A stretch of 64,000 bases of DNA. It comes from Ancistrus triradiatus (Eukaryota > Chordata > Actinopteri > Siluriformes > Loricariidae). Every line of letters starts with the position of its first letter. Position 1 is the first letter of the stretch. The stretch is taken from positions 1 to 64,000 of the forward strand of contig JAJAGP010001651.1 of the NCBI GenBank assembly GCA_025084515.1. The letters are read 5' to 3'. Both the position numbers and the translations under genes were made by a program. This document shows positions 10,525 through 20,769 of the stretch, one piece after another. The notes under the pieces were generated by a model. It was not told the origin of the DNA. It did not search any database and saw only the letters and a list, made by a program, of their open reading frames with translations.

Positions 10525-11904
10525 CAGTGGTGCTTGAAAGTTTGTGAACATTTTAAAATGTTCTATATTTCTGCATAAATATGACCTAAAACATCATCAG
10601 ATTTTCACACAAGTTCTAAAAGTAGATAAAGAGAACCCAGTTCAAGAAATGAGACAAAAATATTATACTTGGTCATTTATTTATTGAGGAAAATGAGCCA
10701 ACATTACATATTAGTGAGTGGCAAAAGTATGTGAACCTTTGAGGTCAGTATCTAAACGTTTCCTGTAACTGTTGATCAGTCCTGCACACCGGCTTGGAGG
10801 AATTTTAGCCCATTCCTCCGTACAGAACAGCTTCATCTCTGGGATGTTGGTGGGTTTCCTCACATTAGCTGCTCGCTTCAGGTCCTTCCACAACATTTCA
10901 ATTGGATCAATGTCATGACTTTGACTTGGCCATTCCAAAACATGAACTTTATTCTTCTTTAACCATTCTTTGGTAGAAGGACTTGTGTGCTTAGGGCTGT
11001 TGTCTTGCTGCATGACCCACCTTCTCTTGAGATTCAGTTCATGGACAGATGTCCTGACATTTTCCTTTAGAATTATCTGATATAATTCAGATTTCATTGT
11101 TCCATCAATGATGGCAAGTCGTCCTGGCCCAGATGCAGCAAAACAGGCCCACACCATGATACTCGCACCACCATGTTTCACAGATGGGTGATAAGGTTCT
11201 TATGCTGGAATGCCAGTGTTTTCTTTCCTCCAAACAATGCCCTTTTCTTTTTAAACCAAAAAGTTCTTTGTGACGTATCATCCGTCCACAAAACATTCTT
11301 CCAATAGCTTTCTGGTTAGTGTAAAGTGATCTTTAGCAAAACTGCAGGACAATCAGCAATGTTCTTTTTGACAGCAGTGGCTTTCTCCTTGCAACCACTG
11401 CCCATGCACACCATTGTTGTTCAGGTTCTTCTGGGGATTCATGAACATAACGTTAGCCAATGTGAGAGAGGCCTTCGTTGGTTTACAAGTTAACTGGGGT
11501 CCTTGTTTTCTTTTTTTTTTGACCTCGCCCAAACTATGACAAGCACGTGCTCTTGGAGTGATCTGGGTTGGTCGACAACTCATGGGGAGGACGTAAACAA
11601 ATGGTGCCTGAATTACCTCCATGTGTATACAATCTGACTGCACTGTGGATTGGTGGAGTCAAACTCTTTAGAGATGGTTTTGTAATCTTTTCCGCCTGGT
11701 GAGACCATCAAACACGTTTTTTATGAGTCCTCAGAAATCTCTGTGTTCGTATGCCATTCAACACTTCCACAAATGTGTTGAGAAGAGCAGACTTTGATAG
11801 ATCCCTGTTCTTTAAATAAAACAAGGGGCCCACTCACACCTGATTGTCATCCCATTGATTGAAAACACCTGACTCTAATTTCACCTTCAAATTAACTGCT
11901 AATC
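10525..11904 (-). mobile_element. Tc1-like element, family B copy 2, missing right end
   Basis: It starts CAGTGGTGCTTGAAAGTTTG after TA at 10523-10524. The body runs colinear with the other family-B copies through the transposase and the 5' untranslated region (ACACCTGACTCTAATTTCAC) and stops at AACTGCTAATCCTGCTA near 11,904. There it switches to an unrelated 119-bp segment present again at 12,227. The last 240 bp or so, including the second inverted repeat, are absent. Confidence 0.85.
10711..11753 (-). pseudogene. Tc1-like transposase pseudogene, nearly full length (family B copy 2)
   Basis: Read on the minus strand, the degenerate start lies near 11,753 and the end at 10,711. The catalytic part is open from 11,181 to 10,711: KHGGASIMVWACFAAS, QQDNSPKHTS (second catalytic Asp) and DPIEMLWKDLKRAANV (Glu). 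Upstream the frame shifts several times: the first-Asp region around 11,260-11,296, LNNNGVHG-like residues near 11,420, and helix-turn-helix sequence up to 11,750. A poly-T run at about 11,510-11,520 interrupts the DNA-binding half. The usual NDPKH is NSPKH and PDLNP is HDIDP. It cannot encode an active protein. Confidence 0.8.
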
Positions 11905-12023
11905 CTGCTAAATGCTTCATTTTTACAACAATTCAAAAACAATTAATCCCCACAATGTGCATTCAAGGGCAAAAAGGAAGGAAAGATGAGGCATCTCTGT
12001 TTTGGATGACTGAACTCCAAAAT
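11905..12023. repeat. 119-bp duplicated segment, copy 1
   Basis: It matches 12227-12345 at equal length with about 11 mismatches by eye (about 91%). Both start CTGCTAAATGCTTCAT and end CCAAAAT. This copy is wedged between the broken end of family-B copy 2 and a fold-back MITE fragment. Confidence 0.8.
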
Positions 12024-12175
12024 CTCTGTTAGTCCTGTTGGGACCCTGACCATTAGAGAGCAGAGTAAATGTTACTAACAAACTACAAAGTGCATCTATA
12101 TGGTAAATGGAAATCATAAAATTGACAATGACTGTAGAAACAAGGTGGTGTACCTAATAAAGTGACTGGTGAGTG
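12024..12175. mobile_element. Fold-back MITE family C, right-end fragment (copy 1)
   Basis: It shares GGACCCTGACCATTAGAGAG, ACTAACAAACTACAAAGTGC and the terminal TACCTAATAAAGTGACTGGT ... GAGTG with the intact copy at 45,986-46,673, then TA. Only the outer arm is present. Confidence 0.7.
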
Positions 12176-12226
12176 TATAAGTAAAACATAGTTTCCTTTT
12201 CTCTCTCTGTTCTGTTCTGTTTGTCT

Positions 12227-12345
12227 CTGCTAAATGCTTCATGCTTAAAACAATTCAAGAACAATTAATACCCACAATGTGCATCCAAGGTCAGAAAGGA
12301 AGGAAAGCTGAGGCATCTCTGTTTTGGATGATTGAACACCAAAAT
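12227..12345. repeat. 119-bp duplicated segment, copy 2
   Basis: Direct-orientation partner of 11905-12023. Flanking sequence continues smoothly into apparently unique DNA (TTGGGCAAATAGAGAG), which suggests this is the original location. Confidence 0.8.
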
Positions 12346-13424
12346 TGGGCAAATAGAGAGTTGATTGAATGCTTATGGATCTGATAATTGGGGATTCTAG
12401 TCAGACGCTGTCAAGTTGCTCTGGGCATTGCAGTTATCTAGTTCATCTGCAATCGGCAGCCAATAGGGAGAGCAAGACAGTCAGGCAAATAAAGAGGAAC
12501 AATTGAAAATGAGAGACAAGCATCTAGGGTAAAGGCTCCCTGATAACCTGACGCACTTTAAAAGTGCTCGTACGATGTAGGAAGAATGTTGACATTGTTG
12601 TTGGATTATGGCCTAAGTGTCCCCAATTTGACCAAGCGAAGATCGTGTTTGGAGATTGTTCAAGATGTCTTTATGCATTTAAGTGCCTCATCCACTCCGG
12701 TGAAGGTTAAAGCTCTCTCTTCGGAGCCTCATCCCACCTTAGACTCTTCATCCCAAATTACTTCTCTACCTCTCTGTACCATTTCAAACCTAGTTTGCAT
12801 TTTCTCCTGCTTCCCGTTTTTTGCAGCACGTCGGCATAAGGTTACCTAAAATTTTTTCTCTGCCCTACTATTGTGTGTGTTATATATCAGGAGTGGGTGA
12901 GTGTGGGAGCTCTTCTTAGGCAGCTTATTGGTATTTAGAAGAGCACGTCAAGTGTTTTATGTGTGTGAAAAGTAGGAAAGCAAGCCAAGCATGCTTTCTG
13001 TATTTGGCCTGAGGGCAGGAGTGCTAAGCATCATAGGAACAGAAAGCAGCAGGAAGGGAAGTGTTCAGGCTGCTGTAATCTTGCTGAATTTGCTGTCTGT
13101 ATTCCGACACCTCCTCTGCCTGACTGTAAAGTGGGTTTAGGCCATGTATTTCTCTCGAAACAAGTTACTGTATGCTAGATGTTCTCTATTTATAACAGCA
13201 TATTTTCAATTAGAAAGGAATTCATTATTTGATCTGCACGGGTCTCTGAGGGCTGGACTTACATCATGTAGCTGTGTTATGTAGATGACTTAATATCATT
13301 ACAGACCTTCCTTTGTTTCAGTTTTCAAACTCAATATTTATTTCCTTACGATTAGCTATCGGCCCAATCCATTTTACTCACCACTGACTATTATTACCCA
13401 TTCATTTACCCTACAGCTGTATCG
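12346..13424. other. No gene or repeat recognised
   Basis: Moderate composition and no repeat family I recognise. An 87-codon frame at 12,586-12,849 has no domain and no convincing splice sites. Confidence 0.45.
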
Positions 13425-14118
13425 CCATCACACTTGAGTACCTACTGTAAGCGATAAAAGAAAAATGCATAAAATAACTGAATTTATGCTGCTCCATCCT
13501 CCACCAAACTCTACAGTTGGCACAATGCAGTCAGGGAGGTAATGTTCTCCTGGCATTTGCCTAACTCTCAGACAGAAGCATGATTCATCAGTCCACAGAA
13601 CATTTCCACTGCTCCAGAATGCAGGGTGACATGCATTACACCGCTCCATCTGAAGCTTGGCATTGTGCTTGGTGTTGCAGCTGCTTGATCAGGAAAACTC
13701 ATTCCATGAAGCTCCCAGCGCACAGTTTTTGTGCTGATGTTAATTCCAGAGGAGGATTGGATCTCTGCAGCTATTTGGTCGGCAGAACGTTGGCAACTTT
13801 TTTGCACTATGCACCTCAGCACTCGGCGACCCAACTTTGTAACTTTCTAAGCTGCTGTGGTTCCTAATTGCTTCCACTTTTCAGTAATACCCCTCAAAGT
13901 TGACCATGGAATATCTAAGAGGGAAGAAAGTTCAAGAACTGACTTGTTGCAGTGGTAGCACCCTATTACCGTACCACATTCGAATTCAGGGACCCATTCT
14001 TTTTACAAATGTTCGTAAAGGCATTTCTAGATGTTTGATTTTATAAACTTGTTGCAATGGGACTGAACAAAACATCTGAATTCAGTGATTAAGAGGTGCG
14101 TCCCAATACATTTTCCAT
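13425..14118 (-). pseudogene. Decayed Tc1-like transposase relic (family G, minus strand)
   Basis: The minus strand reads, in order, a helix-turn-helix-like part (KTVRWELHGM near 13,720), the segment up to the first catalytic Asp (GNVLWTDESCFCLR near 13,590), then GEHYLPDCIVPTVEFGGG near 13,510. These are standard motifs of one fish Tc1 clade. Two overlapping frames (13,428-13,649 and 13,568-13,834) show a frameshift just after the Asp. The second Asp and the Glu are absent. The sequence AAGAGGTGCGTCCCAATACA at about 14,093 looks like that clade's terminal repeat, 12 bp short of family-B copy 3. Confidence 0.7.
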
Positions 14119-14129
14119 AAAATTTAATA

Positions 14130-15315
14130 CAGTGGTGCTTGAAAGTTTGTGAATCCTTTAGAATAAATATGATCTAAAACATCATGAGATTTTCACACAA
14201 GCCCTAAAAGTAGATAAAGAGAACCCAGTTAAACAAATGAGACAAAATTTGTTTATTTTACTTGGTCATTTATTTATTGAGGAAAATATTACATATTAGT
14301 GAGTGGCAAAAGTATGTGACCCCAGGGTAACTTCTAAGCAACTGAAGGCCTCTCTCACATTGGCTAATGTCAATGTTTTATGAGTCCACCATCAGAAGAA
14401 CATTGAACAACAATGGTGTGCATGGCAGGGTTGCAAGGAGAAAGCCACTGCTCTCCAAAAAGAACATTGCTGTTCGTCTGCAGTTTGTGAAAGATCACAT
14501 GGACAAGCCAGAAGGCTATTGGAAGAACGTTTTGTGGACGGATGAGACCAAAATAGAACTTTTAGGTTTAAAAGAAAGCGTTACATTTGGAGAAAGGAAA
14601 ACAGTGCATTCCAGCATAAGAACCTCATCCCATCTGTGAAACATGGTGGTGGTAGTATCATGGTTTGGGCCTGTTTTGCTGCATCTGGGCCAGGACGACC
14701 TGCCATCATTGATGGAACAATGAATTCTCAATTATATCAGAGATTTCTAAAGGAAAATGTCAGGACATCTGTCCATGAACTGAACCTTAGAGAAGGTGGG
14801 TCATGCAGCAAGACAACCACCCTAAGCACACAAGCTGTTCTACCACAGAATGGTTAAAGAAGAATAAAGTTCATGTTTTGGAATGGCCAAGTGAAAGTCC
14901 TGACCTTAATCCAATCGAAATGTTGTGGAAGGACCTGAAGCGAGCAGCTAATGTGAGGAAACCCACCAACATCCCAGAGCTGAAGCTGTTCTGTACGGAG
15001 GAATGGGCTAAAATCCCTCCAAGTCGGTGTGCAGGACTGATCAACAGTTACAGGAAATGTTTAGTTGCAGTTATTGCTGCACAGGGATGTCACACCAGAT
15101 ACTGAAAGCAAAGGTTCACCACTCACTAATACGTAATATTGGATCATTTTCCTCAATAAATGAATGATCAAGTATACAATTTTTGCCTCATTTGTTTAAC
15201 TGGGTTCTCTTTTTCTACTTTTAGGACTTGTGTGAAAATCTGATGATGTTTTAGGTCATATTTATGCAGAAATATAGAAAATTCTAAAGGGTTCACAAAC
15301 TTTCAAGCACCACTG
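14130..15315 (+). mobile_element. Tc1-like element, family B copy 3 (1,186 bp)
   Basis: Both ends are present: CAGTGGTGCTTGAAAGTTTG after TA at 14128-14129, and TTTCAAGCACCACTG ending at 15315 before TA at 15316-15317. About 400 bp are missing, namely the start codon and first helix-turn-helix region. The junction near 14,320 joins subterminal sequence (AAAAGTATGTGACC) to the middle of the DNA-binding domain (CTTCTAAGCAACTGAAGGCC). Confidence 0.9.
14310..15105 (+). pseudogene. Tc1-like transposase pseudogene (family B copy 3)
   Basis: The reading runs from the second helix-turn-helix (SKQLKASLTLANV, then LNNNGVHGRVARRKPLLSKK) through VLWTDETKIELLG (first Asp, about 14,530), KHGGGSIMVWACFAAS (14,640), QQDNHPKHTS (second Asp, 14,806) and SPDLNPIEMLWKDLK (Glu, about 14,900) to a normal stop at 15,103-15,105. 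All three catalytic residues are present. Frame is lost twice, between the first-Asp segment and the GGG box near 14,590-14,635 and again near 14,790-14,805, and there is no start codon or first DNA-binding motif. Confidence 0.85.
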
Positions 15316-15317
15316 TA

Positions 15318-15785
15318 CAGTATGTGGCAGTGCTCTTCAGCATTTCAAACTAAAAGTTTAACAGTTATTTTCATTGTTTGTGAAGTGCAGTAGCTTCTTT
15401 GTGAAAGCATAAACCCAGACAAATGAGTCACCAGGGATTGCAGAAACACAACTGAACATGCCTGGCCATTCAAACAGAGCTCAATCTTGAGTAACAGCTC
15501 CCTGTCAGTTGCAGACTAGAACTGAATGCGTAAACAACTCTAGTGCAGTGTCTTTTCCACCCTGTTGAACAGTTGTGCATTTGTGTAGTTAGGAGTTGTG
15601 TTGATACCCCATTCATCATTATAAAACCAAGAAACTGTAAAAATAGCCCAAATTCTTCTGCTACAGAAAGAATGGACAGTGGAAATTCAAATATAAAAAA
15701 TTCCTTTTGCCATTCCTTTGGTTGGATAGAACCCAGTGATCAGTGGACTCAGAGGTTATGATCCAGAAGGTCTAACCAACTTCAA
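15318..15785. other. No gene or repeat recognised
   Basis: A short, apparently unique spacer. A 72-codon frame at 15,543-15,761 has no motif. Confidence 0.5.
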
Positions 15786-16002
15786 ATCCAACCTATCGTA
15801 CCAGCATAACACACCATCATCACATCAGTGTCACTGCAGTACTGAGAATGATCCACCACCCAAATAGTACCTGATCTGTCCTGGTCCTGTGGGGGTCCTG
15901 ACCATGATAGAACCAGAGTAAAGGGGACTAACAAACTACGGGGTAAGTGGAAATGATGTGCATAACAAGGTGGTGTACTTAATAAAGATTGGCTGGTGAG
16001 TG
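15786..16002. mobile_element. Fold-back MITE family C, right-end fragment (copy 2)
   Basis: The block carries CACATCAGTGTCACTGCAGT, ACTGAGAATGATCCACCACC, CTGATCTGTCCTGGTCCTGT and the end TGGTGTACTTAATAAAG ... GGTGAGTG followed by TA. It matches one arm of the intact element near 46 kb. The 25 bp after the terminus resemble those after copy 1, beyond the expected element boundary. Confidence 0.7.
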
Positions 16003-16830
16003 TATAAATAAAAATGTAGTTTCCTTGTGCAATATGAACAGTCAAGTTAAAAACTAATATTAAAACAATATTTTTTGGCGTTCTGATTTCGAACTATTAT
16101 TGATATACAACACAGCCTCACTGTACTTTATATAGATGTCACTGCACCACAGTTATTTCCAGACAACTTGCAGTCTTACTTAAAGTCTGGCATTAAAGTG
16201 GAAGCTCATTGGTTTTTAAGAAGCTCTCACAGCAGGGAAACATTAGAGTGCTATGAGGACGCTTCTGTAACTTGTATTAGATAGTTCAACTTTATGGAGA
16301 GGGTGAGGAAGAGGTTGAACCATCCTTCTCTCGAATAGCCTCGGTAATGGCCTCACTTTGTTGTCTATGAGTGGACTCCCGTCACCTCTTTTAAGCTCAT
16401 TCAGTGCAGGAAATGGCTAATCTTTTACAGCAGGAACACAATGTGCCAAATAAATGCTTCTTGTTTTGCTCAAATGCTTGTAAGGCTTCTATAGAAATAT
16501 GATTTAAAGAAGAAATGTAACTGTGCTGAATTCTGGACTGGTGCTTAATTTTCCTTGTGGCTCTCAGTTTGATTTTATAAGGCTAATTGTACTTAATTAT
16601 AGTGTTGCTTGCTGTAAAATGGTTTGAGAGCCCTTCACCACTCTGACATCCAAAGCCTTTATTTTGCTTAGCCATTACATTTTTCTTAATTTTAGTATCA
16701 ACATGCCCCAGGGGTATTACATACACAAACAGATGTCTCCTGAATTACCAAAAACCTTACTGAATTAAAAGTAAGGTCATTCAAATAATGTAATAGTAAT
16801 AGTATTTACTACTCAAGAAATATTTACATA
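16003..16830. other. No gene or repeat recognised
   Basis: AT-rich with several T-runs. No open frame of interest. Confidence 0.5.
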
Positions 16831-17218
16831 CTTTGATTTGTTCTTTTAGCAGTGATATAATGACCATATATAATTATTATTCAGTTTTTTAATAGAGTAC
16901 AACCAGAAAATACAAAACATTTGTATGCAATATTAAAAACTAAAAAAATACAGCTTCTCTAGGCTACAGAGGTTGACCATTCTACAGTCCGAAGAAGCTT
17001 CATCAGGAATGATGTTTTTGGAAGGGTAGCAACCAAGAAATCAATTTTTTCAGGGAGGTCACTCTAAATACGGACTTTGCCTGCAGAAGCCATTCTTTTT
17101 TTTTTATTTTGTGTACAAATTTCCTGTATTTTCTGTTTGTGGCTTAATAAAGAGAGCTCGTTATATCATTGCAAAAACAACGTATGTAATGGTGGCCTAA
17201 GACATCTGCACAGTACTG
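16831..17218 (+). mobile_element. Short Tc1 derivative, family E copy 2
   Basis: The right terminus GGTGGCCTAAGACATCTGCA then CAGTACTG ends at 17,218 and matches the family-E copy at 32,839-33,338. The interior keeps CATTCTACAGTCCGAAGAAG ... GGAATGATGTTTTTGGAAGG, a piece of Tc1 transposase reading roughly STVRRS-x-N-x-FGRVA. The left end is truncated. Confidence 0.65.
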
Positions 17219-17237
17219 CAGAATCATTTATTAATTT

Positions 17238-17540
17238 GTTCATTCATTCATTTTCTTGTCCACTTAATCCTGGTCAGGGTTGCAGGAAAGCCAGCGCCCA
17301 GCCAGTGGCACAGGGCACAAGGCAGGGACATCCCTAAACAGGGAACCAATCCGTCATACTGAACATACCCTCACACACTCATACACACACAGACACCAAA
17401 GGGCACTTTAGAAACCCTGATTAACCTAACATCTATGTCTTTGGACTGTCGGGGGAAACCGAAGCACCCGGAGTAAACCCACACGGACATGGGAAGGACC
17501 TGCAAACTCCATACAGGCAGAGCCCGAGGTCGGGATTGAT
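17238..17540 (-). mobile_element. V-SINE/DANA-like SINE, nearly complete
   Basis: On the minus strand it has a tRNA-like head with a degenerate B box near 17,535. The conserved central block follows (CCGTGTGGGTTTACTCCGGG, then CAGTCCAAAGACATAG near 17,440). It ends with CCCTGACCAGGATTAAGTGG and an AATG repeat tail at 17,238-17,252. This organisation is that of DANA/HE1-type V-SINEs. Confidence 0.75.
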
Positions 17541-17689
17541 AATGGTAATGACTATGAAATTAAAACAAAAGCTGATATAACAATGTATGCAAAAACTACT
17601 ACAACACCAACAAAAGTCATACAGAAGGAAAGTCTGAACATCAGTAGAAGTGCTACACTACAACAAGAATGCTATAATAGCCTCAAATC

Positions 17690-18350
17690 TTCTGCGAAGG
17701 CTTTTCAGGAGATTTTGGACCATGACTGCCTTGAATCATTTCCATTCATCTATAAGCCCTTCTATCAACTTGGACAATGATTTTGATAGATTCAACATCA
17801 TTCATCCTAGAGGTGTTGGATGGGGTTAAGGCTAGAACTCTGAATGGGCCAGCTGAGCTCTCCCACACCCAACACAACAGGCCGTTCTTTCTACATTTTG
17901 AGCATAGTTTATTTAAATGCTGAAGCAATTCCCTAAAATGCCATCGCATGCTGTAGCATCAGGATTTCCCTTCACTAGAACGAATAGGTTCAGGCAAATC
18001 CATCAAAATCAACTCCAGACCATTATTCCTCCTCCATCAAACTTTACAGTTGCCACTATGGTAGTAGCTCCTGACATCTATCAAACAGACAGACTGTGAA
18101 ATAATCACTCCAGAGAACATGTATTCACTGCTCCTGAGTCAGTAATGGTGTTCTTCACTCCACTTCAATTGACTTCAGCTCAGCATTGTGTGTGGATCCT
18201 GTTCTTCTGCATGACTGGTCTGAAACCCAATGCTAACACGTCTTTAAATCCATATTGGATTTTGGCTGTATGAAGCAACTGATGACCAATTAATTTTATG
18301 TGCTTCAGCAAGCTTGTTTGGCTGAGCAGTTGTTGCTACTAAAGTTATGA
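17690..18350 (-). pseudogene. Decayed Tc1-like transposase relic (family G, minus strand)
   Basis: The words follow the same clade as the 13.4-kb relic. From the right, a segment with GTTCTTCTGCATGACTGGTC and CACTCCAGAGAACATGTATT marks the first-Asp region. CTCCATCAAACTTTACAGTTGCC near 18,030 marks the VKFGGG box. TAGAGGTGTTGGATGGGGTT near 17,810 marks the DLNPIEH region with the Glu. CTTCTGCGAAGGCTTTTCAG near 17,690 is near the C-terminus. All frames are broken. Confidence 0.6.
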
Positions 18351-18850
18351 CCTATTGTCAGGGACCAAGCAGTCAAAGACCATACAGGCAAAGAATAATT
18401 TACGAAAAAGGGGTTTTAATTTATCCAAAAATCGGGTTAAAAAAATAAATGAAAACAAACTTAAATAATGGGCCCTTAGAAGAGATCAATAAAACATTAC
18501 ACAACTGGCTAACAGAACCCAACCTTAACTCAAACAAAAATTTCTCACAATGAAACATAACTTATATACTGGCTGATCAGACCATACAAACTAAGAAAGG
18601 GAAAACATTATAAACAACAAATAAAACTCAATACAAAGATATCCCCCCCTTGCTGTCACAGCTAATGGTATGGTCCATTTCTGGACCTCTGTATTTAACC
18701 AGGCTCCACCCTGAGTCACATCTTTTGGCCAGGACTCAGAAGGAGAACTGGAGCAGCAGGCATGGTAACTCAAAACATTAAGACAAAGAAAATTATTTGC
18801 ACTTAACTGAAAATGACAAACAATGTGTGCGCCTCTTTTAGAATTCTATG
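18351..18850. other. No gene recognised
   Basis: The A-rich part at 18,400-18,620 followed by a C-rich run at about 18,642 could be the edge of a retroelement, but no defining motif is visible. Confidence 0.4.
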
Positions 18851-18852
18851 TA

Positions 18853-20108
18853 TGAGTATGAGGAGCCATGCTGCCACCGCTAGATGGCAGCGTCAGCTTG
18901 GCGAATGTGCCGGGATCGGCTCAGTGCTCTCGAGTGCACATGTGCCGACTCTTATCGGCGCTGATTGCCACATCAGCAACATCTGTGGGCTCAAGTATTT
19001 AAGAGCACTCCCGAGCCTAGTCAGAGAGAGGATGCATTGCATGTGTTAGGCTGCGATAAGCTCTGGCCCATCCCGGTGCTTCTTAATGAGGCAGACTCAC
19101 AGTGTGATGCAGAGTGCTCGGGGATCGAATGTACTATGGGAGAGGCATGCGGCAGAAGTTTGAAGAACCAATACTTCATCATATTTAATTGCTGCCTTGT
19201 ACACACTGATCGCTACAGAGTCAGACCACTCAGGTATTTAAGAGCACGTTCGAGCCTAGTCAGGTGTCGTACCATCCGATCGTCCAGAGACCTCACCCTC
19301 TCATGCGTGTTGTCATGTCCACTATTCGGCTCACGGTTGCAGGGAAAGAGGTAGACCGGCCTCGCTAAGGAGGTCGGCTGTCATACGGTTTAGAGACTGG
19401 AGGTGACGTCAGGGCATAGCTGGTTAGGGTAGTGAAAGATCCCGCCACTCGCTCCCCTCGTCACCATTCGTGGTCTCCCATCACTCTCACGGCTAGTGGC
19501 TCGCTCGCTTCAGCGACTTGGGTCCCCTGCTGTTCCCTTGCCATTTCAGACCTACAGGGCTGGTTCTTCCTCCCAGTGAGTTGGGTGTATTATTGCCTGT
19601 TTTTCTCCTCTCGTCGTTTGGGTCTCCGCCACTCTATGCAGGCACAGACCCAAGGTACACTCAGAGTGTACAGCAAAAGCGCTCCACTCCGTAAAGCTGA
19701 AAGCAGCACTTTCATCTTTTCTTTTATCTTCCGCGCTCGCCACAGTGCGTTAATGCCGTTTTCTTGTCCTCCTTTTTTAAAATATATTTTTAGTACATCG
19801 CTTTTGTTTGAGTCTGTCTTTGTACGGCGCCTTTTTCTGCCCATTCAGACCCTTTTCATTCACGCTAAAGTGAAACGCTAAAGTGTTTGACCCTGACGCA
19901 AGCGATCAGGGTTCTATCCTCAGCTGCCAGCCTCATATAGGGGCAGCTTTATTTTCTTTTGTGTGTGTGTGCGCATGTGTTTTTCCCAAACACACCTCCA
20001 TTCTTATTTATTTATCTTTGGTTTGACCCTTCCATCATGAGCCAAATGCATGTGGGTCCAAAAACCTTTTTATTTTACACAGTTCGCACATTTTTAGGCG
20101 AACCGTAA
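18853..20108 (+). mobile_element. LTR-like sequence split by a host-like insert
   Basis: GC- and CpG-richer than its surroundings. A TATA-like TATTTAAGAGCAC phrase occurs at 18,996 and again at 19,235 within 34-bp direct repeats (18991-19024 and 19230-19263, 4 mismatches). The 3' part (19,264-20,108) has no open domain but carries stem-loops, such as CCCTGACGCAAGCGATCAGG near 19,892 and AGTTCGC ... GCGAACC near 20,083-20,104. The TG and CA ends are tentative and no second LTR is seen. Frames of up to 149 codons in it have no motif. Confidence 0.35.
19022..19230. repeat. 209-bp duplicated segment, copy 1 (inside the LTR-like sequence)
   Basis: Aligns without gaps to 20513-20721 with 8 mismatches (201/209, about 96%). 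It lies exactly between two 34-bp TATA-box repeats. Small open frames on both strands are shared by the two copies, have no motif and are not likely to be genes. Confidence 0.9.
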
Positions 20109-20512
20109 CAGGAGAATGCCTTAAATCATTATAAAATTAATACGTGACAACACTGGGGGGAATATTACCCTGTTCATTTCTGTGGCTGTGCAAACAGCCA
20201 TCGCACCTATTCTATGTAATAGCTAAAAGAAAAAGTTTCAGATATTTTATGACAGAGTGTTTATCAGCATAATTGAGGTTCCTTACTTCAGACACATGCC
20301 CCTTTTGTAGTCAACTTGCTGTAAAATTATTTAATAAAGTCTATTTTGGATAAAGTCATAGGACAACAGCTGGTCAAAGAAACAACTCATTAACTCATGA
20401 GAGAAGAAAAATCGAGCAGAAAAACCAGTCAGCGAGGCAAACAGAGCCTGTTATGAAACAGAAAGACGGCACGGAGAGAGAGGGGACATCGGGTGAAAGA
20501 GTGAGCCAGGGA

Positions 20513-20721
20513 CAGAGAGAGGATGCATTGCATGTGTTAGGCTGCGATAAGCTCTGGCCCGTCCTGGTGCTTCTTAATGAGGCAGACTCACAGTGTGATG
20601 CAGAGTGCTCGGGGATCGAACGCACTAGGGGAGAGGCATGCGGCAGAAGTTTGGAGAGCCAATACTTCATCATATTTAATTGCTGCCTTGTACACACTGA
20701 TCCCTACAGAGTCAGACCACT
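20513..20721. repeat. 209-bp duplicated segment, copy 2
   Basis: Direct-orientation twin of 19022-19230. Its flanks differ entirely from the first copy: purine-rich GAGAG sequence before and C-rich sequence after. No LTR-like sequence adjoins it. Confidence 0.9.
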
Positions 20722-20739
20722 TTCTGCTGTCACCCGGCA

Positions 20740-20769
20740 CCCCTCCACCCCCCCTCCACCCCCCACCCC
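20740..20769 (-). other. G-quadruplex motif (minus strand)
   Basis: C-runs of 4, 7, 6 and 4 are separated by 4, 4 and 1 bases on the plus strand, so the minus strand has four G-runs with short loops, the canonical quadruplex pattern. Confidence 0.8.

Noticed and set aside
19432..19881. 149-codon plus-strand frame in the LTR-like region
   Set aside because: No retroviral domain, biased toward Ser/Phe, and overlapped by minus-strand frames of similar length; probably chance in GC-richer DNA.
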